Of a stretch of DNA of 54,564 bases, positions 18,291-27,434 are shown in pieces (the stretch's first letter is position 1; each line of letters opens with the position of its first letter). The stretch is from Desulfobulbaceae bacterium (lineage in GTDB: Bacteria; Desulfobacterota; Desulfobulbia; Desulfobulbales; VMSU01). The notes under the pieces were generated by a model. The model was not told where the DNA came from and did no database searches. It was given only the letters and a program-made list of their open reading frames with translations. The stretch is taken from the NCBI GenBank assembly GCA_028718985.1, contig JAQUKQ010000009.1, forward strand, positions 1 to 54,564, in the 5' to 3' direction. Both the position numbers and the translations under genes were made by a program.

Positions 18291-19386
18291 TCACGGGTTC
18301 CAGAGCAGAAATGCCTTGATGAACGGATCGAGGTTGCCGTCCATGACACTATCAACGTTACCAGTTTCAAAATTCGTACGGTGATCCTTTACCATGCGGT
18401 AGGGCTGCATGACATAGGAGCGAATCTGACTTCCCCAGCCAATCTCCTTCTTGTCACCGTGCAACACCTGCTGGTCTTCCTTCTGCGCCTTCTTCTCGTA
18501 CTCATAAAGCTGCGCCTTCAGCATCTTCATCGCCGTACTCTTGTTGCTGAATTGCGAACGTTCGTTCTGACACTGCACAACAATACCGCTCGGGAAATGG
18601 GTAATGCGGATGGCAGAACTGGTTTTGTTGACATGCTGCCCACCGGCACCACTGGCCCGATAGGTGTCGATGCGGATATCCTTGTCGTTAATCTCGACCG
18701 TGATCTCATCATCGAGCTCAGGGAAGATAAAGACCGAAGCAAAGGAAGTGTGCCGTCGTTTTTGCGAGTCGTAGGGTGAAATGCGCACCAAACGATGAAT
18801 GCCCATCTCAGAACGCAGATAGCCATAGGCGTTGTGTCCACTGACCATCAGGGTTACACTCTTCACCCCGGCCTCGTCACCGGGCAGAATGTCCAAGACC
18901 TCGGTGGTGAATTTCTTCTTTTCCGTCCAGCGCAGGTACATGCGCAACAGGATGTCGGCCCAGTCCTGGGCTTCGGTCCCTCCAGCCCCGGCGTGGATGG
19001 TGAGCATGGCATTATTGGCATCATGTTCACCGCTCAACATACACTCAAGTTCAGAGGCAGCAATCTCGTCGGCGAGGTTGTTAATGATCTCATCCGCCTC
19101 CCGCTCGGTTTCGGGATCACTCTCTTCATCCGCCAACTCAAGCAGAATTTCTGCCTCCTCCCAAGCAGTTTGCATGGCTTGCCAATTGTCGACAACCCCT
19201 TGCAGGATGCCCATGTCTTTCTGCACTTTGGCGGCCTGAGTGGCATCCTCCCAGAAGTTAGGAGAGAGGGTTTGCCGCTCCAGGATCAGAATGTCTTCTC
19301 TCTTTTTATCTAAGTTAAAGATGGCTCCGCAGTGAAAGTAAACGGCCTTTTAACCCTTCCAGTTTTTGTCTCAATTCTGCTGACAT
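18291..19386 (-). CDS. prfB: Peptide chain release factor 2, expressed by programmed +1 frameshift
   Basis: The full product is about 364 residues, close to the 365 of E. coli RF2. Translation starts at the ATG at 19386, with GAGG about 8 bases upstream. After 23 codons it meets UAA at 19317-19315 within CUU UAA C. Skipping one base (the U at 19317) after CUU continues into a 341-residue frame starting NLDKKRED, which joins the RF2 N-terminal helices without a gap. A GGAG four bases before the CUU mimics the internal Shine-Dalgarno stimulator. The catalytic GGQ is present. The stop-recognition motif reads SPY (in RISPYDS) where RF2 normally has SPF. Both the UAA in place of UGA and the SPY are unusual. 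RF2 releases peptides at UGA and UAA and normally regulates itself by this shift. Confidence 0.93.
19314..19328 (-). promoter_or_regulatory. RF2 recoding (+1 frameshift) site with UAA
   Basis: Reading the minus strand: GGAG (19328-19325), a four-base spacer, the slippery codon CUU (19320-19318), stop UAA (19317-19315) and a C (19314). The layout equals the known RF2 site except that the stop is UAA. The downstream frame restarts with AAC. Confidence 0.88.
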
Positions 19387-19516
19387 ATCGATATCCTCAT
19401 TCAGTGTATGTTTAATTCAGGAGGCAGTGTTCCACTGCGTCACTGTCGTAACGGCTTTTCCCCAAGTCCAAGGGCAACATGACAAAGGTATGCTTTTCAC
19501 ATTTTCATCGCCCTGC

Positions 19517-21091
19517 TCATACCTTATCTGGCCTGAAAATACCATACAATAGCATCAGGCTCAAGAGCAGCAGACAGAACAGGGGAAAGAGAAAGCCGTA
19601 GTGCGTGTAAAATGATACTTCGTCCAGCAACGGCAGTTTTCCACTCATCTGCATCTTTTCAAAAATCGGCGAGGCAGAGAGCACCATGCCCAACGGATTT
19701 ACCAGACAACTGATGCCGGTATTCGCAGCCCTGGCGAGGCTCCGCCGATTTTCGATAGCCCGTAGCACCGCCATCGGCACTTGCTGATAGGGGGCGCTGG
19801 AGCGTCCGTACCAAGCATCATTTGTCAAATTCACCAAGATATTTGCACCACGCGCAACACGCATCCTGGCCTCTTCCGGGAAAATGCTCTCGAAACAGAT
19901 CAGGATGCCCAGCTTGGCCTTATCGCTTACCAGCGGCGCACTATTCTGCCCCTCCGAGAAATTGCCCATGGTTTGCACCAGTGGCAGGGCCTTTGGCAAA
20001 TAGCGTTGCAGAGGAATATATTCGCCAAAAGGAACTAAGTGCTCTTTATCATAGCGCTGCAAAGCTACTCCCTTGGCAAAAGAGGTAGGACTGATCAAAA
20101 AGGCACTATTGAAGTAATTGGTAGCCTCACTGTCTTGATCCACCTCAAAATGCGGAGCACCCGTCAACAGGCTTGGCCCACCGACCGAGGAAAACTGATC
20201 CGTAATCCTCTGAAACAGTCGATGATCGGTAGGGAAAAATGGCAGGGCCGTCTCCGGCCAAATCAACAGATCAATAGGCTGGCCTGAAGTCGCCTCGGTG
20301 GAGAGCGCCAGATAGGTATCAACTGTCTGCACCTGAAGCTCGGCCTGCCATTTTTCGCTCTGGTCGATATTCCCCTGCACAAGACCAATGGAAAGTGTTG
20401 GGGCCTGAGCAAGCGTCACCTCCAGTTGTTGATAACGCCAGCAGTTATAGAGAAAGGTAAAAACGAGCAACAGAAGGGGCAGGGCAGAGTGCAGGAGAAG
20501 CGACTTCCCCCCACGAGAAACTTTTACGGCAGACAGACATCTCCCCATAAATAATTCTGCCAGCAGCGCGTTGACCATGATGATCAAAAAAGTGATGCCA
20601 TAATGGCCGCAGAGATCGGCAACCTGGTTGATCAAAGGCCAGTCGAATTGGCTGTAGCCCAGATCAAGCCACGGGAAACCAGAAAATAAACGGCAGCGGA
20701 CAAAATCCAAGCCAACCCACGCTAACGGCGCTGTCCAAACCAATGGCAGCCGCCCTGCCCCCCAGCTGGTGATGGCGGCAAAAACAGCCAGATATGACGC
20801 CATGTAAAGGGCCAAGGCTACCAGCGCCGGCACAGTCACCCACAAGGGTAAGCCTCCGTAGCGGCCAAGGGCAATAATGATCCAATAAATAAGCGAGAGA
20901 TAGTAGGCAAGGCCGCAAATCATGCCGAGACAGGCACTCTGCTTGACCGAAAGTCCATGGCAAGCAAAGAGCAAGGGCAGCAAGGCGATCCAGGCCAGAG
21001 GCGTAAAGGCCCATTGCCCAGGTGATGCGATGAAGAGAAACAGACTGGTGAAGAGCGCCGGAAAGATGCGACGACCGAAGGAAACGTTCAT
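19517..21091 (-). CDS. lnt: Apolipoprotein N-acyltransferase
   Basis: A 524-residue inner-membrane enzyme that adds the third acyl chain to outer-membrane lipoproteins. The N-terminal 220 residues contain about six membrane spans, followed by a nitrilase-like periplasmic domain and a last span near the C terminus. The catalytic triad is visible: Glu in WPETALPF, Lys in YDKEHLVPFGEY and Cys in ICFESIFPE. The start overlaps the corC stop by 4 bases (ATGA), so the genes are coupled. It is relevant to this window because the 42-heme cytochrome and one propeller protein look like lipoproteins. Confidence 0.95.
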   Translation of the reverse strand: MNVSFGRRIFPALFTSLFLFIASPGQWAFTPLAWIALLPLLFACHGLSVKQSACLGMICGLAYYLSLIYWIIIALGRYGGLPLWVTVPALVALALYMASYLAVFAAITSWGAGRLPLVWTAPLAWVGLDFVRCRLFSGFPWLDLGYSQFDWPLINQVADLCGHYGITFLIIMVNALLAELFMGRCLSAVKVSRGGKSLLLHSALPLLLLVFTFLYNCWRYQQLEVTLAQAPTLSIGLVQGNIDQSEKWQAELQVQTVDTYLALSTEATSGQPIDLLIWPETALPFFPTDHRLFQRITDQFSSVGGPSLLTGAPHFEVDQDSEATNYFNSAFLISPTSFAKGVALQRYDKEHLVPFGEYIPLQRYLPKALPLVQTMGNFSEGQNSAPLVSDKAKLGILICFESIFPEEARMRVARGANILVNLTNDAWYGRSSAPYQQVPMAVLRAIENRRSLARAANTGISCLVNPLGMVLSASPIFEKMQMSGKLPLLDEVSFYTHYGFLFPLFCLLLLSLMLLYGIFRPDKV

Positions 21092-21948
21092 GCCTCAGAC
21101 GGCGGCACAGCACTGGTAATCTTCAAAGAAGATATCCGCCGTTTGGTGGCCGCTATCACCTGAATGGTCAAGCCGTTCGTCTCCAACGTTTCACCAGCCC
21201 GGGGAATGTGACCCAATTGATGAATAACCAACCCACCAATCGACTCATAAGGCCCCTCCGGCAGAGTCAACTTGAAGTGTGCCTCGACATCCTCAATATC
21301 TACTTTGGCATCTGTCAGCACTGTTGAGGGATCAAGCACCCGCCAGCGGCTTGGGTCGGTGTCATACTCGTCATTGATTTCACCGACAATCTCTTCAAGG
21401 ACGTCCTCCAAGGTGATCAGCCCCCGCACGCTGCCAAACTCATCGGTAACAATCGCCATGTGCAGTTGCTTGGCCTTGAAGTCACGCAGCAGTTGGCCAA
21501 TAGCATGGTTTTCCAAAATAAACAACGGTTGCTTAATCCGGTCGAGTGCCAGGGTGTTCTTCTCATCGGCAAAATAGCGCAGCAGGTCTTTAGCGTGCAA
21601 AATACCGACAATCCTATCGGTATTGCCGGAATAGATCGGCACCCTGGTGAATCCCTCCTTGACGATCAGATCGATAAGCTCCGGGATGGTCGCCGTATCG
21701 GGGGCACAAACCATTTCTGTGAGAGGTGTCATAATCTCTTTGGCGAGCGTGTCACGCAGGTCAAAGATGGAGTTGATCATCATCCCTTCCTGGGAACTGA
21801 TCAACCCTTGCTCGCGACCATCATCCAAAATCTCCTGGATCTCTTGTTCCAGATCTTCGGTGGTGTCGGGCAGTTTAGCCAGGCCAATTACATTGAGCAG
21901 ACGTCTGAGGAAAGAGAGATAATGTGCAGGTTGGTCTTCGGTGTCCAT
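21088..21948 (-). CDS. corC: CorC/HlyC family CBS-domain protein
   Basis: A 286-residue cytosolic protein. After an N-terminal extension that includes EGLISSQEGMMINSIFDL (about 50-70) it has a pair of CBS domains (about 72-195; FTRVPIYSG and VRGLITLEDVLEEIVGEI are diagnostic) and a CorC_HlyC domain (about 205-280) ending in the IGGLVIHQLGHIPRAGE type of core. Such proteins bind adenine nucleotides and are linked to magnesium/cobalt efflux and to lipoprotein or membrane maintenance. corC-lnt is a common bacterial pair. It is the first gene of a minus-strand corC-lnt group, with prfB 130 bases further on. Confidence 0.9.
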   Translation of the reverse strand: MDTEDQPAHYLSFLRRLLNVIGLAKLPDTTEDLEQEIQEILDDGREQGLISSQEGMMINSIFDLRDTLAKEIMTPLTEMVCAPDTATIPELIDLIVKEGFTRVPIYSGNTDRIVGILHAKDLLRYFADEKNTLALDRIKQPLFILENHAIGQLLRDFKAKQLHMAIVTDEFGSVRGLITLEDVLEEIVGEINDEYDTDPSRWRVLDPSTVLTDAKVDIEDVEAHFKLTLPEGPYESIGGLVIHQLGHIPRAGETLETNGLTIQVIAATKRRISSLKITSAVPPSEA

Positions 21949-22194
21949 ACAAATGGTTGTTGCAGTGGGGTGCAGAGTGTTAATCGATCAATACATGAGA
22001 AATGCCTCGTACAAAAGAGACATGAAACGCATTCAGGGATGAAAAATCAAGCAAATTCTGCCTTCTTCACCAAAAAAGCGCCGCACCAGAGGCTTGCCAA
22101 GGAGTTATCGAGTAGGGTATAAGAGGGAGACTGTCATGCTGCGGTTGCATCCTCTCACGCCACCACACCCATTCCTTCAGGAACCACTTATCTC

Positions 22195-22959
22195 ATGCGA
22201 ACCAGAAAAGATATCAGCCAAGACACCGTCGTCTCACACTTCACGGCCAGAGCCTACAAATACGATGCCTCCAGCAAATGGTGTACAGACGACGATATGC
22301 TGAAAACGATCGTGCAGTGTTTAGCTCCAGCGCCAGACGCCAGCGTTCTCGACATTGCCTGCGGCACCGGCTTGATCAGCCGCCAATTCCACAAGCAAGT
22401 CAAGCAACTGATCGGTGTCGACATCACCGATGCGATGTTCCACAAGGCAAAACCGCTAACCGATGGCCTGGTCAAGGCTTCAGCAGAAGTTTTGCCTTTC
22501 AAGGAGGGCTCCTTCGATATCGCACTCGAACGCCAGGGCATCCAATTCATGGAGGCGGAGGAGGCAGTTAAAGAGATGGCGCGAGTCACCAAACCACGCG
22601 GCAAAGTCTGTTTGATTCAACTCTGCGCCTATGGCACAGAGGATCAGGAAGAGTATTTCGAGATCCTCCGTTTACGCAACCCAGCCCGCCGGAATTTTTT
22701 TATGAGGGAAGATCTCGCCAACTTGCTGACTGCAGCGGGGTGTGTCGATGTGAAGGTGATGGATTTTATCTCGGACGAGGATGTGGATCGTTGGGCCGAC
22801 AACGGAGCCATCGAAGACGAGCGCCGCCAGAAAATTCATGACATCTACCGAAAGGCAACGCCAGGCTTCAATCAGTATCATGCAGTGACAATCGCGGCCG
22901 ATGGCAGAATTGTCGATAAAATGCTGTTTGGCATCGCCATCGGCACCATCCCCGCCTAA
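22195..22959 (+). CDS. Class I SAM-dependent methyltransferase
   Basis: A 254-residue UbiE-like methyltransferase. SAM-binding motif I is DIACGTGLIS (about residue 52), followed by the acidic loop GVDITDAM and a DIALERQGIQFM segment corresponding to motif IV. The substrate cannot be named; a quinone, lipid or small molecule is possible. It stands alone, divergent from corC across 246 bases that contain no further gene. An AGGA lies about 14 bases before the ATG, a weak site. Confidence 0.8.
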   Translation: MRTRKDISQDTVVSHFTARAYKYDASSKWCTDDDMLKTIVQCLAPAPDASVLDIACGTGLISRQFHKQVKQLIGVDITDAMFHKAKPLTDGLVKASAEVLPFKEGSFDIALERQGIQFMEAEEAVKEMARVTKPRGKVCLIQLCAYGTEDQEEYFEILRLRNPARRNFFMREDLANLLTAAGCVDVKVMDFISDEDVDRWADNGAIEDERRQKIHDIYRKATPGFNQYHAVTIAADGRIVDKMLFGIAIGTIPA

Positions 22960-23135
22960 GCGGTCACAGGACACCTCAGGCGCTTCGCCGTTACGCTGCC
23001 CACGCCTTTAGCCGTCAAGTGCGGCCTGCTCGCACACAGCTGGATAGCTCTCAATGTGCTCTACTGACCAGCAAATCGGGGGCATTGAGGCTCGCTCGCG
23101 CCCCAGAAGTCCCCTGTTATTGACAGCAAAAGCAC

Positions 23136-23693
23136 TTACGCCTCAATGGCTGTTGCCTTCTCCATGTATGTCGCGTAATAATTATTGTGCCGGTAATTTT
23201 TATGAATCGAAGCGATGGTGCGATAGCAATCCGCCGCCTGCGCCTTATCCGCCTGTTTCAAATAGACCTCGGCCAAGGATTCTAATGTCTCAACAGCCCC
23301 ACGCGGGTCACGTAAGGCATTAAACTCGTCGACAATATCAACGTAGGCGGCAATCGCCTTGGGATAATCGCCAGCCCCGTCATAGACCCGGGCCATCTTA
23401 CGCTCCAGCGCAAAGAGGCTGAAACGATCTTCGTGCTTTTTACAGATGACATAGGCCTTGTCAAAATAGGCAAGGGCCTTGCTGAAGTCCTTCTTTTCCA
23501 GACAGATATCGCCCAGCTTATCGGCCGCATTCGCCATGCCGTTCTCATCCGCATCCTGCTCAAAACCCAAAAAGGCGTTGTGAAATGAGGCGGCAGCCTG
23601 CGCCAGATCCTTATTCTTCAAATGTTCCTGCCCCTTCTCATAATCTTGCTGGGCCTGGGATTTTGCTTTTTCGTCCTCTTTTGTCATCTCCAA
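23136..23693 (-). CDS. TPR-repeat protein
   Basis: A 185-residue soluble protein made of tetratricopeptide-like helical pairs. The charged N terminus (EDEKAKSQAQQDYEKGQEHL) leads into repeats such as AAASFHNAFLGFEQ, ALAYFDKAYVICKK, AIAAYVDIVDEFN and VYLKQADKAQAADCYRTI. No signal peptide or catalytic motif is seen. TPR proteins hold protein partners. It is the last of three minus-strand genes with helical-repeat features, separated from the middle one by 156 bases that hold a palindromic repeat. Confidence 0.75.
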   Translation of the reverse strand: MEMTKEDEKAKSQAQQDYEKGQEHLKNKDLAQAAASFHNAFLGFEQDADENGMANAADKLGDICLEKKDFSKALAYFDKAYVICKKHEDRFSLFALERKMARVYDGAGDYPKAIAAYVDIVDEFNALRDPRGAVETLESLAEVYLKQADKAQAADCYRTIASIHKNYRHNNYYATYMEKATAIEA

Positions 23694-23713
23694 CTCCTTA
23701 AAATCACCTAAAT

Positions 23714-23761
23714 CGTTCCCACATTGGAGCGTGGGGACGTAACTATGGACGCTCCGCGTCC
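23714..23761. repeat. REP-like palindromic repeat
   Basis: An imperfect inverted repeat CGTTCCCAC...GTGGGGACG (23714-23739) is followed by a short perfect one, GGACGC-TCC-GCGTCC (23747-23761). The wording (GTTCCCAC, GGAGCGTGGG, GGACGCTCCGCGTCC) resembles REP-type intergenic repeats common in proteobacterial genomes. It lies directly upstream of the TPR gene start. Confidence 0.55.
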
Positions 23762-23849
23762 TTTCCTCTTCCCTTATATAATATCCAGTAGCACCAGTTC
23801 TTGCGGCGACCGAGCCACCTCAGATAGCCGTGCCGTATCGCTAAGGAAG

Positions 23850-24962
23850 CTATACCCCCGCCACTCTCTCCAACGCCTGTCGAGCCAAAGCGGCAACAGT
23901 CGTGTGCTCTGGCCGTCCCTCACTATAGATGGTCAGCATGGCACCATCCTGCAATAGACCTTCAATCTGACTTTGCACTTCAGTTGCTTTCAGCAAGCCA
24001 AACAAGAGGACGGCATGTCCTCGGGTCAGCGGATCAGGATGACCAAGCATCGGGAACAGGCTGTAAAACGGAGTGCCCCGGACAATATCGGGTCTGACTT
24101 TAGCGATTTCCGCCATTGCCCACAAGGTCTGTACCCTGGTTGTCGGCACGTTGCGGTACAAGAGGATATGGGCGGCAAAAGCCCCAAAGAGATCCGGTCG
24201 CCCGGCAATGACGGAACCAACTGTCTCGATCAGGCCCCAGTGACTGGCGGCAGAGTCGGAGCAGGCCTCAAAGAGCCGGTGCAGAAGATCGCTCACCGCA
24301 CCCGGCTTTTGCGAGGCATAGCGAGCACAAACCCGCCCCATGACATAGGCGTAAAACCACCGTTTATCGGGCTCCGGATCATACAATAGGCGCTGCAAAT
24401 AGCGCATGGTCTTTGCGTCGTCAAACAAGAGATCGACAAGCCCGTCAATGTCACTGCTGTCGGCCAACTCCTCGACCTCTTTTTTGCTGGCCTTCTTCTT
24501 GGTGCGCTTCGGGTCACGGATAGGCTCCTTCGGCAATCTCAGCAAAGCCTCTTCCTGCTCTGACTGCTGGCCGGTGCCGGACTGTATCGACGCCTGCGCA
24601 AATTCCTGGTTCATCCGCACAAAGTAGAGGACACCACGCACAGCCCGGCCATCGAGATTTCTGGTCTCAACCACCTGATGGGTGACTTGATCGTAGTTGT
24701 CGATCTGATCGGTAAGGTAGTCCTCTTCAGGAATTAAGTCCCAGGCCAGCTCCCAATTGTCATGGCTGGCATGCACGAGACACTCCACCATGGCCGAACC
24801 AATGTTATGCCCGGTCTCATCGCAGACATAGACCGCACCGCATTGACACTCCCCCATGGTGAACTCATTCATCTTGCGTTGCACAGGGGCCTTTGGCGGC
24901 GGCACATTTTGACCACAAAACGGGCACCAAGGCTTAACGGGAATGCATGTTTTCTTGGCCAT
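23850..24962 (-). CDS. Zinc-ribbon / HEAT-like repeat protein of unknown function
   Basis: A 370-residue soluble protein. The N terminus has paired cysteines (Cys13/Cys16, then Cys39, Cys41 and Cys47) that look like a zinc ribbon. The middle has a charged low-complexity linker rich in Lys/Glu (about 150-170). The C-terminal half is a helical array resembling HEAT repeats (AYVMGRVCARYASQKPGAV, WALAEI-type blocks, HAVLLFGLLKATE). It may belong to a protein family known in Desulfovibrio and relatives (DVU0298-like), but I cannot confirm that. It begins 2 bases after the stop of the upstream TPR gene, so the two are co-translated. Function unknown; a scaffold role is the best guess. Confidence 0.65.
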   Translation of the reverse strand: MAKKTCIPVKPWCPFCGQNVPPPKAPVQRKMNEFTMGECQCGAVYVCDETGHNIGSAMVECLVHASHDNWELAWDLIPEEDYLTDQIDNYDQVTHQVVETRNLDGRAVRGVLYFVRMNQEFAQASIQSGTGQQSEQEEALLRLPKEPIRDPKRTKKKASKKEVEELADSSDIDGLVDLLFDDAKTMRYLQRLLYDPEPDKRWFYAYVMGRVCARYASQKPGAVSDLLHRLFEACSDSAASHWGLIETVGSVIAGRPDLFGAFAAHILLYRNVPTTRVQTLWAMAEIAKVRPDIVRGTPFYSLFPMLGHPDPLTRGHAVLLFGLLKATEVQSQIEGLLQDGAMLTIYSEGRPEHTTVAALARQALERVAGV

Positions 24963-24964
24963 GC

Positions 24965-25594
24965 CTACAGGGCACCCTTGACGGCTTCGATAAAGCGCGG
25001 ATCAACGGCATAGCCTGTCTTCAGCGCTGTATCCATGGCAGCCTTAGCCCCTTGGTACTCTTCCTTGTAAAAAAGGGCCACCGCCAAATTATTCCAGGCC
25101 ATCCCGAGGGTGGGGTCAAGTTCGGTCGCCTTACGCGCCGCAGTCTCCGCCGCCGCAAAATCGTCGGCCATAACCTGGGCCGTCGCCAGATTGACCCACC
25201 CCAGAGCAAACTCTGGCTCATGGGTCACGGCTTTGGTATACGAATCAATGGCGGCAGCCACTTCGCCGCGCTGTTGATGAATAAGACCAATATTGACATG
25301 TGCCTGAGCAGGCTTCACCATGAGGGTCAAGGCCTTTTTATTCGCCTTCATCGCCTCATCCAAATCACCAATCTCATAATAGATACCACCCAAATTAACG
25401 TATGGCTCAGCAGAATTATCATCAAGCTCGATGGAGCGCTTAAGTTCCCGGATAGCGTCCTGATGCCGGCCTGCCTTTCGGTAGACCAGGCCCAGATGGT
25501 GATGAGCGATGAAATTGTCGGGCATCTCAACGCATTTTTGTTCCAATTCGGCAATCACTGTGGCAAGATTTTCAACTTTCTGTGCTTCGGCCAT
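24965..25594 (-). CDS. TPR-repeat protein
   Basis: A 209-residue protein with about five tetratricopeptide repeats. Clear examples are FIAHHHLGLVYRKAGRHQDA, AEPYVNLGGIYYEIGDLDEA, AQAHVNIGLIHQQRGEVAAA and GMAWNNLAVALFYKEEYQGA. No signal peptide. It is the first gene of the minus-strand trio and is 2 bases from the zinc-ribbon/HEAT-like gene. Tight pairing suggests that the two proteins act together; the target is unknown. Confidence 0.8.
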   Translation of the reverse strand: MAEAQKVENLATVIAELEQKCVEMPDNFIAHHHLGLVYRKAGRHQDAIRELKRSIELDDNSAEPYVNLGGIYYEIGDLDEAMKANKKALTLMVKPAQAHVNIGLIHQQRGEVAAAIDSYTKAVTHEPEFALGWVNLATAQVMADDFAAAETAARKATELDPTLGMAWNNLAVALFYKEEYQGAKAAMDTALKTGYAVDPRFIEAVKGAL

Positions 25595-25938
25595 TATCTG
25601 TTTCCTTGTTAAAATTTTCTGGTAGACAGGCTGTATCGCTCCAGCACTGCAACACTCCTGAGAAACTACGGTTTAGATGCGACAAACAGCGCATCGTCAA
25701 AAACGTTTCGATTAGGTAATCACGACACGACAAATTTGCAAGGGCTGAGATGATCTTTCAGTTGACGGTTTCTCGTTCGCGGTATAGCTTGCTACGGTGA
25801 AACTGTCCAGCAACACCAGCTCTTACGTTACTGCTAAAAGAGTTACGCTTCCGACAATTCGTTCCTTTTTTGGGCAGAAACAGGGCAGTTTCACTGACGA
25901 CGAATCCAGATCGACACCGAATCATTGCAACAACCGCC
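25595..25938. other. Intergenic region between the TPR trio and cobB (344 bases)
   Basis: Divergent promoter space. The only structure I see is GTGAAACTG (25797-25805) pairing with CAGTTTCAC (25886-25894) across 80 bases. I looked for a cobalamin riboswitch ahead of cobB and did not find the B12-box core. No small gene is evident. Confidence 0.5.
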
Positions 25939-27342
25939 ATGACCAATACACCCCCAGCGCAAACCAGAGGAATCGTCATTGCCGGCCTCTGTGGCGGCTC
26001 AGGCAAGAGCGTGATTGCAGTCGGCCTTACCGCCGCCCTGGCAGCCCAAGAGATCAGCATTGCCCCCTTCAAGAAGGGCCCTGACTATATCGATGCCGGC
26101 TGGCTGCAACTTGCCGCAGGCCGGCCCTGCCATAATCTGGATCCCTACCTGATGGACGCACAAACCATCCGCGACTCCTTCGGCCAACATGCCAGCGGTC
26201 ACGACTTGGCCTTGGTCGAAGGCAATCGCGGCCTCTTCGACGGGGTCAATGCGGCAGGGGCTTACAGCACCGCCGAGCTCGCCGCTATCCTCAACCTGCC
26301 GGTCATCCTGGTGGTAGACTGCACCAAGACCACCCGCACCGTTGCCGCACTCCTCTTGGGCTGCCAGCAGATGGGCAAAGAGATCAGCATTCGTGGCGTA
26401 GTGCTGAACCGTATTGGTAGCAGTCGGCACGAGCGCATCATCCGCCAGGCCGTTGAACAGTATACCGACGTTACGGTGCTCGGCGCTATGCCACGCCTGC
26501 GCCATGATATCTTTCCTCAGCGCCACATCGGGATCACCCCCTGCCCCGAATTTGATGGTGCCGAAACTGCGGTCAAGTCTCTGGCCCAGATGGTCGCCGG
26601 CCACACAGACCTGCCATCGGTAATGGCCTTAGCCGCTACCGTATCGCCACCTCCCACGGCCGACATCTACAGTCAATGGCAAAACCCAACGGCAGAACGG
26701 CTAACAATCGGAGTGATCAAGGACGCCGCCTTCCAGTTCTACTACCCGGAAAACCTGCGGGCCTTAGAGTTGTGCGGTGCCGACCTCGTCGAGATCAACG
26801 CCCTTTCCGCACAAGAACTGCCGATAATTGACGGCCTCTACATTGGCGGAGGCTTTCCGGAAAACAGCGTCCAAGCCCTGTCAGCCAACAGCCGCTTCCG
26901 TCACTCGCTCAAGCACCGGATAGAGCAAGGATTACCGGTCTACGCCGAGTGCGGGGGGCTTCTCTATCTGGGACGCGCCATGGAGGTCGCTGGTGTCTCC
27001 TACCCACTCGCTGACGTCTTCCCGGTTAGCTTTCGCATGGAAAAACGCCCTCAGGCCCACGGCTACACCAACCTCACCGCCACCGCCAACAACCCGGTCT
27101 ATCCGCCAGGAACACAGATCAAGGGCCATGAGTTCCGCTACAGTAGGGTACTCGATTGGCAAGGGAGCAGACAGGATCTCGCCTTCACCATGCAGCGCGG
27201 CAACGGCTTTGCCGCTGACGGCGACGGCTTGGTCTATAAAAACACCTTGGCTCTCTACACCCACATCCACGCCTTGGCTACTCCAGACTGGGCCAAACAT
27301 TTTGTCGAACTGATCAGGAAAAACAGACAACCACACGATTGA
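25939..27342 (+). CDS. cobB: Cobyrinate a,c-diamide synthase
   Basis: A 467-residue enzyme of cobalamin synthesis that amidates the a and c side chains of (hydrogeno)cobyrinate using ATP and glutamine. The N-terminal half is a dethiobiotin-synthetase-like ATPase with P-loop GGSGKS (near residue 20) and KKGPDYIDAGW. The C-terminal half is a class I glutamine amidotransferase with YIGGGFPE and the nucleophile Cys in YAECGGLLYLG. I take the ATG at 25939; an upstream TTG at 25870 would add 23 residues not expected in the family. It stands alone, with no other cobalamin gene adjacent, and supports corrinoid use elsewhere in the window. It could equally be called cbiA (anaerobic route). Confidence 0.92.
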   Translation: MTNTPPAQTRGIVIAGLCGGSGKSVIAVGLTAALAAQEISIAPFKKGPDYIDAGWLQLAAGRPCHNLDPYLMDAQTIRDSFGQHASGHDLALVEGNRGLFDGVNAAGAYSTAELAAILNLPVILVVDCTKTTRTVAALLLGCQQMGKEISIRGVVLNRIGSSRHERIIRQAVEQYTDVTVLGAMPRLRHDIFPQRHIGITPCPEFDGAETAVKSLAQMVAGHTDLPSVMALAATVSPPPTADIYSQWQNPTAERLTIGVIKDAAFQFYYPENLRALELCGADLVEINALSAQELPIIDGLYIGGGFPENSVQALSANSRFRHSLKHRIEQGLPVYAECGGLLYLGRAMEVAGVSYPLADVFPVSFRMEKRPQAHGYTNLTATANNPVYPPGTQIKGHEFRYSRVLDWQGSRQDLAFTMQRGNGFAADGDGLVYKNTLALYTHIHALATPDWAKHFVELIRKNRQPHD

Positions 27343-27434
27343 CAGCGTTGGGGACTAACGGGGAGGACGTGAAGACAGCCTTCCCTCGCTGAAACCCAGG
27401 AAAGGCAAAAAAGGCGGCTAGAGTGCCGTTCGCG

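Noticed and set aside
25595-25938. A cobalamin riboswitch before cobB
   Set aside because: No B12-box core or expected paired elements were seen.
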